A stretch of 38,091 nt of DNA from Oscillospiraceae bacterium. GTDB taxonomy: Bacteria > Bacillota > Clostridia > Oscillospirales > Ruminococcaceae. The position numbers and the translations under genes were made by a program. Where the stretch lies: assembly GCA_017532085.1 (NCBI GenBank), contig JAFXJT010000011.1:1-38091 (forward strand). The letters are read 5' to 3'. Shown piece after piece: positions 24,387-32,485 of this stretch. The notes beneath the pieces are model-generated. The model was not told where the DNA came from. It searched no databases and saw only the letters and a program-made list of their open reading frames with translations. Numbering within the stretch: position 1 is the stretch's first letter; the number at the start of each line of letters is the position of its first letter.

Positions 24387-25355
24387 TCACGGTTTGTTTT
24401 GGATCGTCAGAATGTATCCGCCCATATTATCACCGGAAACGGTAATGGGGGTATTGGCAGGCACGGGTATTTCCAGCATGGAACCATCTGTGGAAGCCGG
24501 AATATAGCTGATCTGATAGCTTTGTCCATTGGCATTCACAGTCAAGGGATGATCCGATGTATGATTCTCCTGCAAGAAAGAAAGATACTCTTCCAGACAA
24601 AGCTGCTGTTGTGTCATATATGCAGCATGGGGTACTCCCACATAACGATAATGCCAGATATTCCCTTCTACGCCCGTAATCTCTGCCTTATCTGCCGGGA
24701 ATCGCTGGACGTAGCCATACTCGGCACAATGCGTTGTCAGCCATGTATAATTCCCTTCATTCTTGAAGGCAGAATGAGATTGCGTGGTATCATCCCATAC
24801 AGTCAGATCAATGGTAAGACCTGTTGCACGCTCAGGGATTTCCATGCCATACGCCGCGGCTGTTGGCGTTTTGGTCGTAGCATAGATCATGACATTGGGC
24901 AGCGATGTCGCCTGATAAAAATCCTTAAACATCGTTACCAGAGACTGCGATGAACTGCGTGCCGTTTCCAATGCACGGCTAGGCAGCCGAAAATGTGCAT
25001 AATCCAGATCGGCAAAGGTCACAAGCTCTGCATTGCCGCGCCACGGATGATCGGCATCCACCAGTACCAGACTACCGATATATACCTCAGATGCAAGCAA
25101 TGTCAGCTTGGGCTGATTGGCTGCTTCTGTGGTGGTTGTGGTAACAGCATTCTGATCTTCCTGTGAAGATACGCTGTTATTCTGGGGCGGCGTGATCCCA
25201 CCGGAATCTACGCCGGATGGTGTCTGCACAATCAGCTGACCGTTTTCTCCCCGCCAGCGATTGATCGTCCGACGTGCAAAATCAACAGCAAAAATGCCAA
25301 GAATAACCATAGATAACAAAACTGCAATCCGACCATAATCAACACGTCTGCGCAT
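24387..25355 (-). CDS. VanY-like M15 peptidase homologue, probably inactive
   Basis: A protein of 322 residues; ATG 25355 follows AAAGGAG. One membrane anchor lies at about 9-27, then a flexible Ser/Thr/Asn linker at 45-80, so the domain is extracytoplasmic. Residues about 85-265 match the VanY D-Ala-D-Ala carboxypeptidase fold, including RATGLTIDL, WLTTHCAEYGYVQRFP and IWHYRYVG. In active M15 enzymes the first motif is SxHxxGxxxD and the last is ExWH. Here the first zinc ligand His is R176 and the catalytic Glu is N232, while D183 and H235 remain. The change is not a frame error, since the reading frame is clean around both motifs. I infer a peptidoglycan-binding or regulatory role. It is the last gene of the long operon. 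Confidence 0.85.
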   Translation of the reverse strand: MRRRVDYGRIAVLLSMVILGIFAVDFARRTINRWRGENGQLIVQTPSGVDSGGITPPQNNSVSSQEDQNAVTTTTTEAANQPKLTLLASEVYIGSLVLVDADHPWRGNAELVTFADLDYAHFRLPSRALETARSSSQSLVTMFKDFYQATSLPNVMIYATTKTPTAAAYGMEIPERATGLTIDLTVWDDTTQSHSAFKNEGNYTWLTTHCAEYGYVQRFPADKAEITGVEGNIWHYRYVGVPHAAYMTQQQLCLEEYLSFLQENHTSDHPLTVNANGQSYQISYIPASTDGSMLEIPVPANTPITVSGDNMGGYILTIQNKP

Positions 25356-25395
25356 AATCGTTCGTACTCCTTTTCTTTTGATTTCTTTTCTTCTC

Positions 25396-26016
25396 TTACT
25401 CTTTTGCTGCAGATTCCTCGGCAGGCGGCATCAAGGCTGCCACTGCATCATACATTTCCTGCTTAACTCGCTTCAGTTCACGTGGATTCGGCTCCGTCAG
25501 CTTTTCCTCCAGCAATGTAATAGGCGTTCCGAAATGCACCGTAATCCGACTGCGGAAACGAAGCTTGCCTTGGTAAATCATGGCTACCGGCACCACCGGC
25601 GCACCGGTTTGTGCAACAATATAAGCTGCTCCGGATTTGAATCGCAACAGCGTTCCATCCTTGGAACGAGTCCCTTCCGGAAAAATCAGACCGTTTCTGC
25701 CCTGCTCCAGCCGCTGTGTCAGCTCATCCAGTGCCGAAAGATCTCCTGTTCCGCGATCAATGGCAATACCGCCTAAGGTACGCAGCAGCCATCCAATCAT
25801 TTTATTCTGAAACAGCTCCTGTTTGGCAATGATGCAAAACTGTGTCTTGGGATTCAGCATGGGAATAATGACCGGATCCAAATTGCTGCGATGGTTGCTG
25901 ACAAACAAATATCCTCCCGTTGTCGGCAGATTTTCCTTGCCTACCATCCGGATGCGAAAACAAGCATGCATCACAATCCGTACAAGAGATAATGCAAATC
26001 GATAAAACTTTGTCAT
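25396..26016 (-). CDS. plsC: 1-acyl-sn-glycerol-3-phosphate acyltransferase
   Basis: A protein of 206 residues that starts in an ATGA overlap with cmk. It has the acyltransferase motifs SNHRSNLD (catalytic H42 and D47) and LIFPEGTRSKDG, plus GAPVVPVAM as the fourth block. Hydrophobic residues at the N-terminus and around 70-85 fit peripheral or single-pass membrane attachment. It adds the second acyl chain to lysophosphatidic acid to make phosphatidic acid. The cmk-plsC pair is a common Clostridia arrangement. Forty bases separate it from the VanY-like gene downstream. Confidence 0.93.
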   Translation of the reverse strand: MTKFYRFALSLVRIVMHACFRIRMVGKENLPTTGGYLFVSNHRSNLDPVIIPMLNPKTQFCIIAKQELFQNKMIGWLLRTLGGIAIDRGTGDLSALDELTQRLEQGRNGLIFPEGTRSKDGTLLRFKSGAAYIVAQTGAPVVPVAMIYQGKLRFRSRITVHFGTPITLLEEKLTEPNPRELKRVKQEMYDAVAALMPPAEESAAKE

Positions 26017-26696
26017 AGCTCTGTTAACCGTTCCTTACAAATTTGATACAGCATGGCTTCCGATTGCTCCAGATCATATTCTGTGGTATCCAACAGCACT
26101 GCATCCTCAGCCTGTCGAAGCGGTGCAATGGTACGTGTCATATCCTGATGATCTCTCTGAATCACATCCTGCAAGACTGTTTCATAATCCGGTGCAGCAT
26201 CCTTCTGCTTTTCCTGCAGCTCCAGATAACGACGATAGGCTCGTTGTTCCGGGGATGCCGTCAAAAATATTTTCACATCCGCATTGGGCAGCACCACAGT
26301 ACCAATATCTCTGCCATCCATCACCACCGATTGCTTCGCTGCAAGCTGCTGCTGTAAATCAAATAAGAATTGCCGCACTTCGGGTATTGCAGAAACCGCA
26401 GATGCACCCATGGATACCTCCGGGGTACGGATCAAGTCGGAAACATCTTCATCATTGACAAATACACGCTGTACTCCCTCAACATATCCAAGCGAAATGG
26501 TAAGATCGGTCAGCAGCGCAAGGATCTCCTCGGTGGTTTTTGCATTTTGCCGCAATGCCGCTAATGCAATTGCACGATACATCGCTCCCGTATCGACATA
26601 TACATAGCCGAGTCGTGCTGCCAGACGCCGTGCAAGCGTACTTTTTCCGGCTCCCGAAGGTCCGTCAATGGCAATATTACGGATGATAGTCTGCAT
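26013..26696 (-). CDS. cmk: Cytidylate kinase
   Basis: A protein of 227 residues from ATG 26696, behind GGAGG. The P-loop is GPSGAGKST (12-20). The CMP-binding insert is present (EVSMGASAVSAIPEVRQFL), as are VMDGRDIGTVVLPNADVKIF and the lid RAYRRYLELQEK. It converts CMP and dCMP to the diphosphates, which feed both RNA precursors and the anaerobic reductase route. It lies 24 bases after the methyltransferase gene and overlaps plsC by four bases. Confidence 0.97.
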   Translation of the reverse strand: MQTIIRNIAIDGPSGAGKSTLARRLAARLGYVYVDTGAMYRAIALAALRQNAKTTEEILALLTDLTISLGYVEGVQRVFVNDEDVSDLIRTPEVSMGASAVSAIPEVRQFLFDLQQQLAAKQSVVMDGRDIGTVVLPNADVKIFLTASPEQRAYRRYLELQEKQKDAAPDYETVLQDVIQRDHQDMTRTIAPLRQAEDAVLLDTTEYDLEQSEAMLYQICKERLTEL

Positions 26697-26720
26697 GGTC
26701 AGTTTCCTCCTGCCAATCCT

Positions 26721-27392
26721 TTATTTTTCTGCATACAGCAGGATGGTTCGACCCTCCTGCCAACGCTTTTCCACAATCCGAAAGCCTGCTTTTCGCAGGA
26801 TTTGTATTTCGTTTTCTATATACATCGGTCGATCAAAATGCACCACACGAAATGTCTCGTCTGTTACAGAAAGTCTTGCCTGCATAATGGCTTCCAATTC
26901 TTCCTGCGCCTCTTGCGTCAGAGAAAAACAATCACAAAGCACAAATGCACCGCCTTTTTTCAGCGTATCATACAGCTTGCGGTATAATATCCCCTTCTGC
27001 TCTGCAGAAAAATGATGCAGCGATGCAATGGAAAGCACTGCATCATATTGCTCAGCGGGATATGCATAGGCAAAATAATCCATATGATACAGCGTAATGG
27101 GATGATCGGGATACTGCTTCCGAAGCTCTGCAAGCATCTGATCGGCAATATCAATTCCGGTTACCCGGATCTGCGGAAAATACTCCCAAAGATAAGCAAG
27201 CTCCAATCCGGTGCCGATGCCCAGATCCAACAGCTCACGACAATTCTTCGGCAGCGCAAGCACCGCCTGTCGTTTGCCTTCCATACCGCCATCCATTTGT
27301 GATAGATGCAGCGCTGCATACTCTGCACTGTGACTATTGAAATATGCATCCATTTCCATCAATGGTTCCACGTTCTGCAATGCGTCATCCAT
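26721..27392 (-). CDS. Class I SAM-dependent methyltransferase
   Basis: A protein of 223 residues from ATG 27392, behind AAGGAGG. The Rossmann SAM site is LLDLGIGTGLELAYL, then GIDIADQML (acidic residue after strand 2), YHMDYFAY, and AVLSIASLHHFSAEQKG with a catalytic-type His pair. No target-recognition domain is visible, so the substrate could be a small molecule, tRNA or lipid. It lies 20 bases after the BaiN-like gene and 24 bases before cmk, inside a tightly packed operon. Confidence 0.85.
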   Translation of the reverse strand: MDDALQNVEPLMEMDAYFNSHSAEYAALHLSQMDGGMEGKRQAVLALPKNCRELLDLGIGTGLELAYLWEYFPQIRVTGIDIADQMLAELRKQYPDHPITLYHMDYFAYAYPAEQYDAVLSIASLHHFSAEQKGILYRKLYDTLKKGGAFVLCDCFSLTQEAQEELEAIMQARLSVTDETFRVVHFDRPMYIENEIQILRKAGFRIVEKRWQEGRTILLYAEK

Positions 27393-27412
27393 TCGCTTCT
27401 GCCTCCTTGTAT

Positions 27413-28633
27413 TCAGATCACCTGTCCGGCTGCATAACCGGTTGCAAAGGCGATCTGTAAATTGTAACCGCCGGTATATGCATCCACATCCAGCAATTCA
27501 CCGGCAAAATATAAACCCGATACCAATTTCGATTCCATGGTTTTCGGAGAGACTTCTTTCACCGATACACCGCCTCTTGTGACAATCGCTTCGGCAATGG
27601 GACGCATCGCCTTGCAATGCAGCGGCATTGCCTTAATCATAGCGCCGAGCTTCTGCCGCTGTTCACGAGTGACCGCATTGACACGTTGATCCGGTGCAAG
27701 CGCCGCAAGCTCCAGCATAACCGGAACCATAGAGGACGGCAGCAGCTTTTGCAGCGTATTGCCAAGCATCCGATTGGGGGATTCCGCAAAATCTCTTTGT
27801 ATCCGCAAATCAAGCTGCTCTGCTGTCAGAGCAGGCTTCATATCAATCTCCAAGACATAGGATGCCGCATCAGATGGCTCCATCATGGCACTGGCAGATA
27901 ATACCAGCGGACCCGATACGCCAAAATGTGTAAAAAGCATCTCGCCTTGTTCACAAAAGCACGATTTCTTTCCGTTTCGGACAGTCAATGTTACATTTTT
28001 CAAAGAAAGACCGCTCATCGCAGCAGGATAGGACTCCACTGTCTCAATGGGCACCAGCGAGGGCTGGGGAGAAATCACCGTATGCCCTGCCTGCATGGCA
28101 AGTCGATAGCCATCGCCTTTCGAACCGGTACGAGGATACGATGCACCTCCTGTAGCAAGCAAAATGCTTTCGGCAAATCGCTCTGCATTTCCGCTTCTGA
28201 CACCGATGCATCTGTCGTTTTCCATGCAGAGTCCATCCACGCGAAGCTGCTCTCGTTTGACACCCGCACGCTTCATTGCCCGAAGCAATGCCTGCACGAT
28301 ATCTGCTGCCTGATCGCTTTGCGGAAACACACGGCGTCCTCGCTCAATCTTCAGAGGCACACCCTCTGCTTCAAAAAAATCCATAACATCCTGCGGCATA
28401 CAGCCCGAAAATGCAGAGTATAAAAATCTGCCGTTTCTCGGTATATTTGCCATCAGGGTATCCATATCACAGGCATTGGTCACATTGCAGCGCCCCTTGC
28501 CCGTAATCGAAAGCTTATGTCCCAGACGATCATTGCCATCCAGCAGAAGCACAGACCGATTTCTGCGTGCTGCCGCAATCGCTGCAAAGCAACCGGCTGC
28601 TCCGCCGCCTACTATGATCACATCGGTATTCAT
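27413..28633 (-). CDS. FAD-dependent oxidoreductase of the HI0933/BaiN family
   Basis: A protein of 406 residues whose ATG overlaps the DUF3006 stop by four bases. The N-terminus VIIVGGGAAGCFAAIAAARR binds FAD. The family signature is SITGKGRCNVTNAC. LLATGGASYPRTGSKGDGY follows, and the C-terminal block is LYFAGELLDVDAYTGGYNLQ. Family members are often labelled aminoacetone oxidase family or flavoprotein HI0933. One member, BaiN, is linked to bile-acid dehydroxylation, but most have no proven substrate. The gene often sits next to cmk in Clostridia, as it nearly does here. Confidence 0.88.
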   Translation of the reverse strand: MNTDVIIVGGGAAGCFAAIAAARRNRSVLLLDGNDRLGHKLSITGKGRCNVTNACDMDTLMANIPRNGRFLYSAFSGCMPQDVMDFFEAEGVPLKIERGRRVFPQSDQAADIVQALLRAMKRAGVKREQLRVDGLCMENDRCIGVRSGNAERFAESILLATGGASYPRTGSKGDGYRLAMQAGHTVISPQPSLVPIETVESYPAAMSGLSLKNVTLTVRNGKKSCFCEQGEMLFTHFGVSGPLVLSASAMMEPSDAASYVLEIDMKPALTAEQLDLRIQRDFAESPNRMLGNTLQKLLPSSMVPVMLELAALAPDQRVNAVTREQRQKLGAMIKAMPLHCKAMRPIAEAIVTRGGVSVKEVSPKTMESKLVSGLYFAGELLDVDAYTGGYNLQIAFATGYAAGQVI

Positions 28634-28857
28634 GGCGTTTTCAGACGACGTGATCGCATAATGGCTTGATTGCGTCGGAGCGTTGTGGCGGCAGCATCCA
28701 CGGTAAAGCTGTCTGCCTGTGCCGCAATCAGAACATCTCCGGCACGCACAGCACCACGGATCCGATGCAGCGGTATCGTTTTATAGATCACTTTGCCATC
28801 CTCTGTCACCATTTCTGCAACAGCAACCGCTTCTTCGATTCGTTCTACGATCATCAT
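28630..28857 (-). CDS. DUF3006 small protein
   Basis: A protein of 75 residues from ATG 28857, behind GGGAGG with nine bases of spacing. An upstream TTG is too close to the ribosome site. The sequence MMIVERIEEAVAVAEMVTED, followed by a short hydrophilic beta-rich body (RIRGAVRAGDVL), fits the DUF3006 family. These proteins nearly always follow a ComEC-like beta-lactamase-fold gene, as here (16 bases away). The biochemical role is unknown; it may bind or regulate that enzyme. Confidence 0.8.
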   Translation of the reverse strand: MMIVERIEEAVAVAEMVTEDGKVIYKTIPLHRIRGAVRAGDVLIAAQADSFTVDAAATTLRRNQAIMRSRRLKTP

Positions 28858-28873
28858 CCTCTTCAACCTCCCT

Positions 28874-29821
28874 TCAAATATACGCTACTTTCATATTCGT
28901 TTGCACCGTAATGACGTTGTTCCTGGATAAAAACAGAATATCTCCGTCAAAATCGGTACGGTATATTGCATTGGTATATGCAGAAAGCCGCTTCAGACAT
29001 CCCACCGCCGGATGTCCGTAATCGTTATCGGCTCCCACGGATATGGCAACATACTTCGGGCTTATCACATCCAGAAATGGCTCGCAGCTTGATCCGCTGC
29101 TGCCGTGATGTGCACATTTCAATACAGTAACAGGAACAAGCAAATCCTCCCGCACAAATGCACGCTCTGTCTTTGCATCCAGATCACCGCAGAATAAAAA
29201 ACGATTTGTACCATGCTCCACCTGACATACCAAGGTACAAGCATTCAAATCAGAGGCTTCGCTATTATCCACAGATAAAAAAGTAAGCACTGCACTGCCC
29301 AAAGACAATTGCTGCTGATTTTTGGGTGTTATGATGGTTAATGAAGCGTCCTCTACAGCATCCAAAAATGCAAAATAGGAACCCACTGTCGGAGTAAGTG
29401 CTTCCGGATAATCCGGCATATACAGTGCACCAACAGGTATTGCCTCCAGCACCGCTGTGAGCCCGCCGTAATGATCGGAATGAGGATGAGAATTGATCAC
29501 ATAATCCAATCTGCGAACACCCAGTGCACGAAGCCGCTGTACCAATCCATCACCTTGATTTGGTTCACCGCCGTCAATCAGCACTGCACTCTCAGCAGTA
29601 CGCAGGAGAATAGAATCGCCTTGTCCCACATCCAAAATATACACCTGCAGCTCCCCTTCCGATATGGATGGAAGCAACAGATACTGTTCATAGTGAAATA
29701 AGATCGCACACAGCAATAACAGCAGACATCCCACAAGAGTTACAATGACCCCTTGCCCTTTCCTCGTCTGGTTCCGGTATTCCGTGCGCCGTTTGCGCGA
29801 GGTTTGCGCTTTTCTTCCCAT
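28874..29821 (-). CDS. Membrane-anchored ComEC-like metallo-beta-lactamase-fold hydrolase
   Basis: A protein of 315 residues. A very basic N-terminus (1-23) leads into one membrane segment at about 24-44. The rest is the MBL domain found at the C-terminus of ComEC: VYILDVGQGDSILLR, the metal motif SHPHSDHYGG, FCGDLDAKTE and LKCAHHGSSGSS. There is no ComEC transport channel, so this is the stand-alone form. Such proteins may be nucleases or phosphodiesterases outside the membrane. ATG 29821, with AAGGA 11 bases ahead, lies within ygiQ, which it overlaps by 82 bases. No later ATG exists before the membrane segment, so the overlap looks real. Confidence 0.87.
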   Translation of the reverse strand: MGRKAQTSRKRRTEYRNQTRKGQGVIVTLVGCLLLLLCAILFHYEQYLLLPSISEGELQVYILDVGQGDSILLRTAESAVLIDGGEPNQGDGLVQRLRALGVRRLDYVINSHPHSDHYGGLTAVLEAIPVGALYMPDYPEALTPTVGSYFAFLDAVEDASLTIITPKNQQQLSLGSAVLTFLSVDNSEASDLNACTLVCQVEHGTNRFLFCGDLDAKTERAFVREDLLVPVTVLKCAHHGSSGSSCEPFLDVISPKYVAISVGADNDYGHPAVGCLKRLSAYTNAIYRTDFDGDILFLSRNNVITVQTNMKVAYI

Positions 29822-31665
29822 GCTGCGGTTGTTCCTTTCCGCATTTGTTTTGATGGACGATTGTTCCGACTCTCTGACGGAATCAGACAGTGCGGTCCGC
29901 TGCCAATCAAATCACGGCGATTGGCTTTGATCAATGCAGCTCGAATCACTGCTTCATTTTCCGGTTTGAAATATTGCAATAAAGCACGCTGCTCGGCTTT
30001 TTCCTTCGCTGTGCGCGGAACATAAATGGGCTGCAGCGTATAGGGATCCAGTCCTGTATAGAACATACAGGTGGAAATCGTACCGGGTGTCGGATAAAAA
30101 TCCTGCACCTGCTCGGGACGCATTCCCTCCTCTTTCAAAAAACACGCCAATGCAATGGCATCCTGAATGGTACTGCCGGGATGTGAGCTCATCAGATAAG
30201 GCACCAGATATTGCTCAAGATTCATGCTTTTTGTCAGCGTATAAAATCGCTTTCTGAATTGCCGATACACCTCAATATGCGGCTTTCCCATGGCATCCAA
30301 CACACCGGCAGAGCAATGCTCCGGCGCAACCTTCAACTGCCCGCTGACATGATGCCGAACCAGATCGCGGAAAAAGCTGCCATCGGGATCTTCCATCAAA
30401 TAATCATATCGGATGCCGGATCGGATAAACACTCGTTTCACCTTCGGCAATGTTCTCAGCTTCCGCAGCAGCCAAAGATATTCATTATGATCTACCCTGA
30501 GATTTTTGCAGGGATTCGGTGCAAGACATTTTTTCCCCTTGCACATTCCATGCTGCAATTGCTTTTCACAAGAAATCTGACGGAAATTTGCCGTAGGACC
30601 GCCAACATCATGAATATAGCCCTTGAAATCGGGAAGTGTGGTCAGCAGCTTTGCTTCCTCAATAACCGATTCGGTACTGCGCACCGCTATCCTTCTGCCC
30701 TGATGCAGCGCAATCGAACAAAAATTGCAAAAACCAAAGCAGCCTCGGTTATGCGTAATGGAAAACCGTACTTCCTCAATGGCAGGCACGCCACCCTCTG
30801 CCTCATACATCGGATGATACGTCCGCATATACGGCAGCGCATAGACCGCATCCAGCTCCTCGGTGGTCAGAGAAAGAGAGGGCGGATTCTGCACCAGCAT
30901 CCGATTGCCGTGACGCTGTATCACACGCTTTCCCGTCACCTCATCCTGCTGGTCATATTGAATACGGCAGGCTTTGGCATAGGCTGTTTTGTTCTCGCAT
31001 ACCTGCGCATAAGATGGACATTCGGCGCTGCCTATGGGCGTCTGCTCCGGACTTGTCATATAACAGGTTCCGCGCACCTCCGTAATCTCCGATACAGGTA
31101 CGCCATCTCGCAAAAGCGCTGCAATCTCTACAATACTATGCTCTCCCATGCCAAACATCAGCAAATCTGCACCGCTTTCCTGCAATACAGACGGCCGCAC
31201 GGCATCATCCCAATAATCATAATGGGCAAAACGACGCAGAGATGCCTCCAAACCGCCTATCAGAATCGGCACATCTGCTCCATAGATTTTACGTAAGCAC
31301 TGACAATATACGATCACTGCACGATCCGGACGCTTCCCAGCCTTTCTGCCTGCAGTATAGGCATCATCACTCCGCTTTTTCTTTGCGGCAGTATAATGCG
31401 CAACCATACTGTCAATGTTTCCGCCTGTGACTAAAAAACCAAGACGCGGTCTGCCAAATCGCTGAAACTCTTTCTCGACACGCCAATCCGGCTGCGGCAA
31501 AATGGCTACAGAATATCCATTGGCCTCAAGCACCCGAGAGATGATAGCCACACCAAAGCTTGGATGATCCACATAGGCATCGCCTGTAATATAAACGAAG
31601 TCGGGCTGCGTAATGCCCTGTGCCTGCAATTCTTCGGGTGTAACAGGCAAAAAGCCGTTTGTCAT
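29740..31665 (-). CDS. YgiQ-family radical SAM protein
   Basis: A protein of 641 residues. I place the start at ATG 31665 (MTNGFLPVTPEEL), because YgiQ proteins open this way; the ribosome site is weak (GGGG). The N-terminal domain has DFVYITGDAYVDHPSFG. The radical SAM motif is RGCFGFCNFCSI (CxxxCxxC). A second cysteine cluster follows (MCKGKKCLAPNPC), then IRSGIRYDYL and QVQDFYPTPGT. The tail from about 590 is rich in Lys/Arg. YgiQ proteins are widespread but the reaction is unknown. The upstream membrane-protein frame runs 140 bases into it, and it overlaps the next gene by 82 bases. Confidence 0.92.
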   Translation of the reverse strand: MTNGFLPVTPEELQAQGITQPDFVYITGDAYVDHPSFGVAIISRVLEANGYSVAILPQPDWRVEKEFQRFGRPRLGFLVTGGNIDSMVAHYTAAKKKRSDDAYTAGRKAGKRPDRAVIVYCQCLRKIYGADVPILIGGLEASLRRFAHYDYWDDAVRPSVLQESGADLLMFGMGEHSIVEIAALLRDGVPVSEITEVRGTCYMTSPEQTPIGSAECPSYAQVCENKTAYAKACRIQYDQQDEVTGKRVIQRHGNRMLVQNPPSLSLTTEELDAVYALPYMRTYHPMYEAEGGVPAIEEVRFSITHNRGCFGFCNFCSIALHQGRRIAVRSTESVIEEAKLLTTLPDFKGYIHDVGGPTANFRQISCEKQLQHGMCKGKKCLAPNPCKNLRVDHNEYLWLLRKLRTLPKVKRVFIRSGIRYDYLMEDPDGSFFRDLVRHHVSGQLKVAPEHCSAGVLDAMGKPHIEVYRQFRKRFYTLTKSMNLEQYLVPYLMSSHPGSTIQDAIALACFLKEEGMRPEQVQDFYPTPGTISTCMFYTGLDPYTLQPIYVPRTAKEKAEQRALLQYFKPENEAVIRAALIKANRRDLIGSGPHCLIPSESRNNRPSKQMRKGTTAAWEEKRKPRANGARNTGTRRGKGKGSL

Positions 31666-32464
31666 CGTTATTTCCCCATCGGTGTTCCCGGATCTGTTGC
31701 TGTAAGAAACCGAATACATAATACACTATCGGTACGAGAATGCAATATCCCTCCATAGGAAGCAGCTGCTGCCACGCACCTTGAAACATCGCCATAAAAT
31801 CGCCGGGGCAAAACATATATTTCCCAAGCAACAGCACAGGTATCCCAATCAGCCAAAGCAGCGGACGGATATCGTATCTCACAATTGCCAGTAAAAACAG
31901 CATCAGCGATACACAGGCAATGAGACTCTTTACAAGCCATATGGAATCAGCCAACCGCCAGAACAATACCAATGCGCCCTGATTCCATAGAAAAAGAGAG
32001 ATCAGATACACTGCAACAATACACAGAATCTGTTTGAGCACCCTTGTTTTCTTGTGTTCCTCTGTGCTCTGCCGACACAGTCTGCGCTGCATATGCCGTA
32101 TCCAAAAAGCAATGCCGCATTCTGCAATCGGAATCAACACACAATATAAGTAAACAGGCACCAAACCATAACGGTAACTTTCCATGCGATTGGATGCACC
32201 ATATAATCCTTCGTGATACAGCCATGCACAAAGCAAACTGCTGATGGGGATACCAAGCAGCCAAAGCAGCGGCTTGATGCGATAACATACTGCCGCATAG
32301 AAAAACACTGCCAGCAAAATGACACCCGCAAGCAAGGACATCAGCCACTTGCCGTAAAGAGATACCCGTGTCATCGGCAAAAATTCAACACTCACAAGAT
32401 GCAGCGCAAAATTGATCAAAACAATCGTGACTGTCTGCCAGCCTGTTCGCATCTGTTTTGCCAA
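31526..32464 (-). CDS. Polytopic membrane protein with an internal duplication
   Basis: A protein of 312 residues as read, starting at TTG 32464 with AAGGAG ten bases ahead and 21 bases after ftsK. It has about eight hydrophobic segments arranged as two similar halves. YRIKPLLWLLGIP in the first half matches YDIRPLLWLIGIP in the second, and each half ends in a charged stretch (HMQRRLCRQ, LQQQIREHR). No known family is recognised. The last 45 or so residues, past HRWGNNDDK, are a shadow of the ygiQ start and look unlike a natural ending. In another frame a TAA stands just before the ygiQ ATG. The true end may thus lie near 31668, with a frameshift in between. Confidence 0.65.
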   Translation of the reverse strand: MAKQMRTGWQTVTIVLINFALHLVSVEFLPMTRVSLYGKWLMSLLAGVILLAVFFYAAVCYRIKPLLWLLGIPISSLLCAWLYHEGLYGASNRMESYRYGLVPVYLYCVLIPIAECGIAFWIRHMQRRLCRQSTEEHKKTRVLKQILCIVAVYLISLFLWNQGALVLFWRLADSIWLVKSLIACVSLMLFLLAIVRYDIRPLLWLIGIPVLLLGKYMFCPGDFMAMFQGAWQQLLPMEGYCILVPIVYYVFGFLQQQIREHRWGNNDDKRLFACYTRRIAGTGHYAARLRLYYRRCLCGSSKLWCGYHLSGA

Positions 32465-32485
32465 AGCCCAATCACTCCTTGGAGT

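Noticed and set aside
30211-31296. Plus-strand open frame of 361 codons opposite ygiQ
   Set aside because: Rich in Arg, His, Ile and Cys with no motif; it is the antisense of a conserved radical SAM gene.
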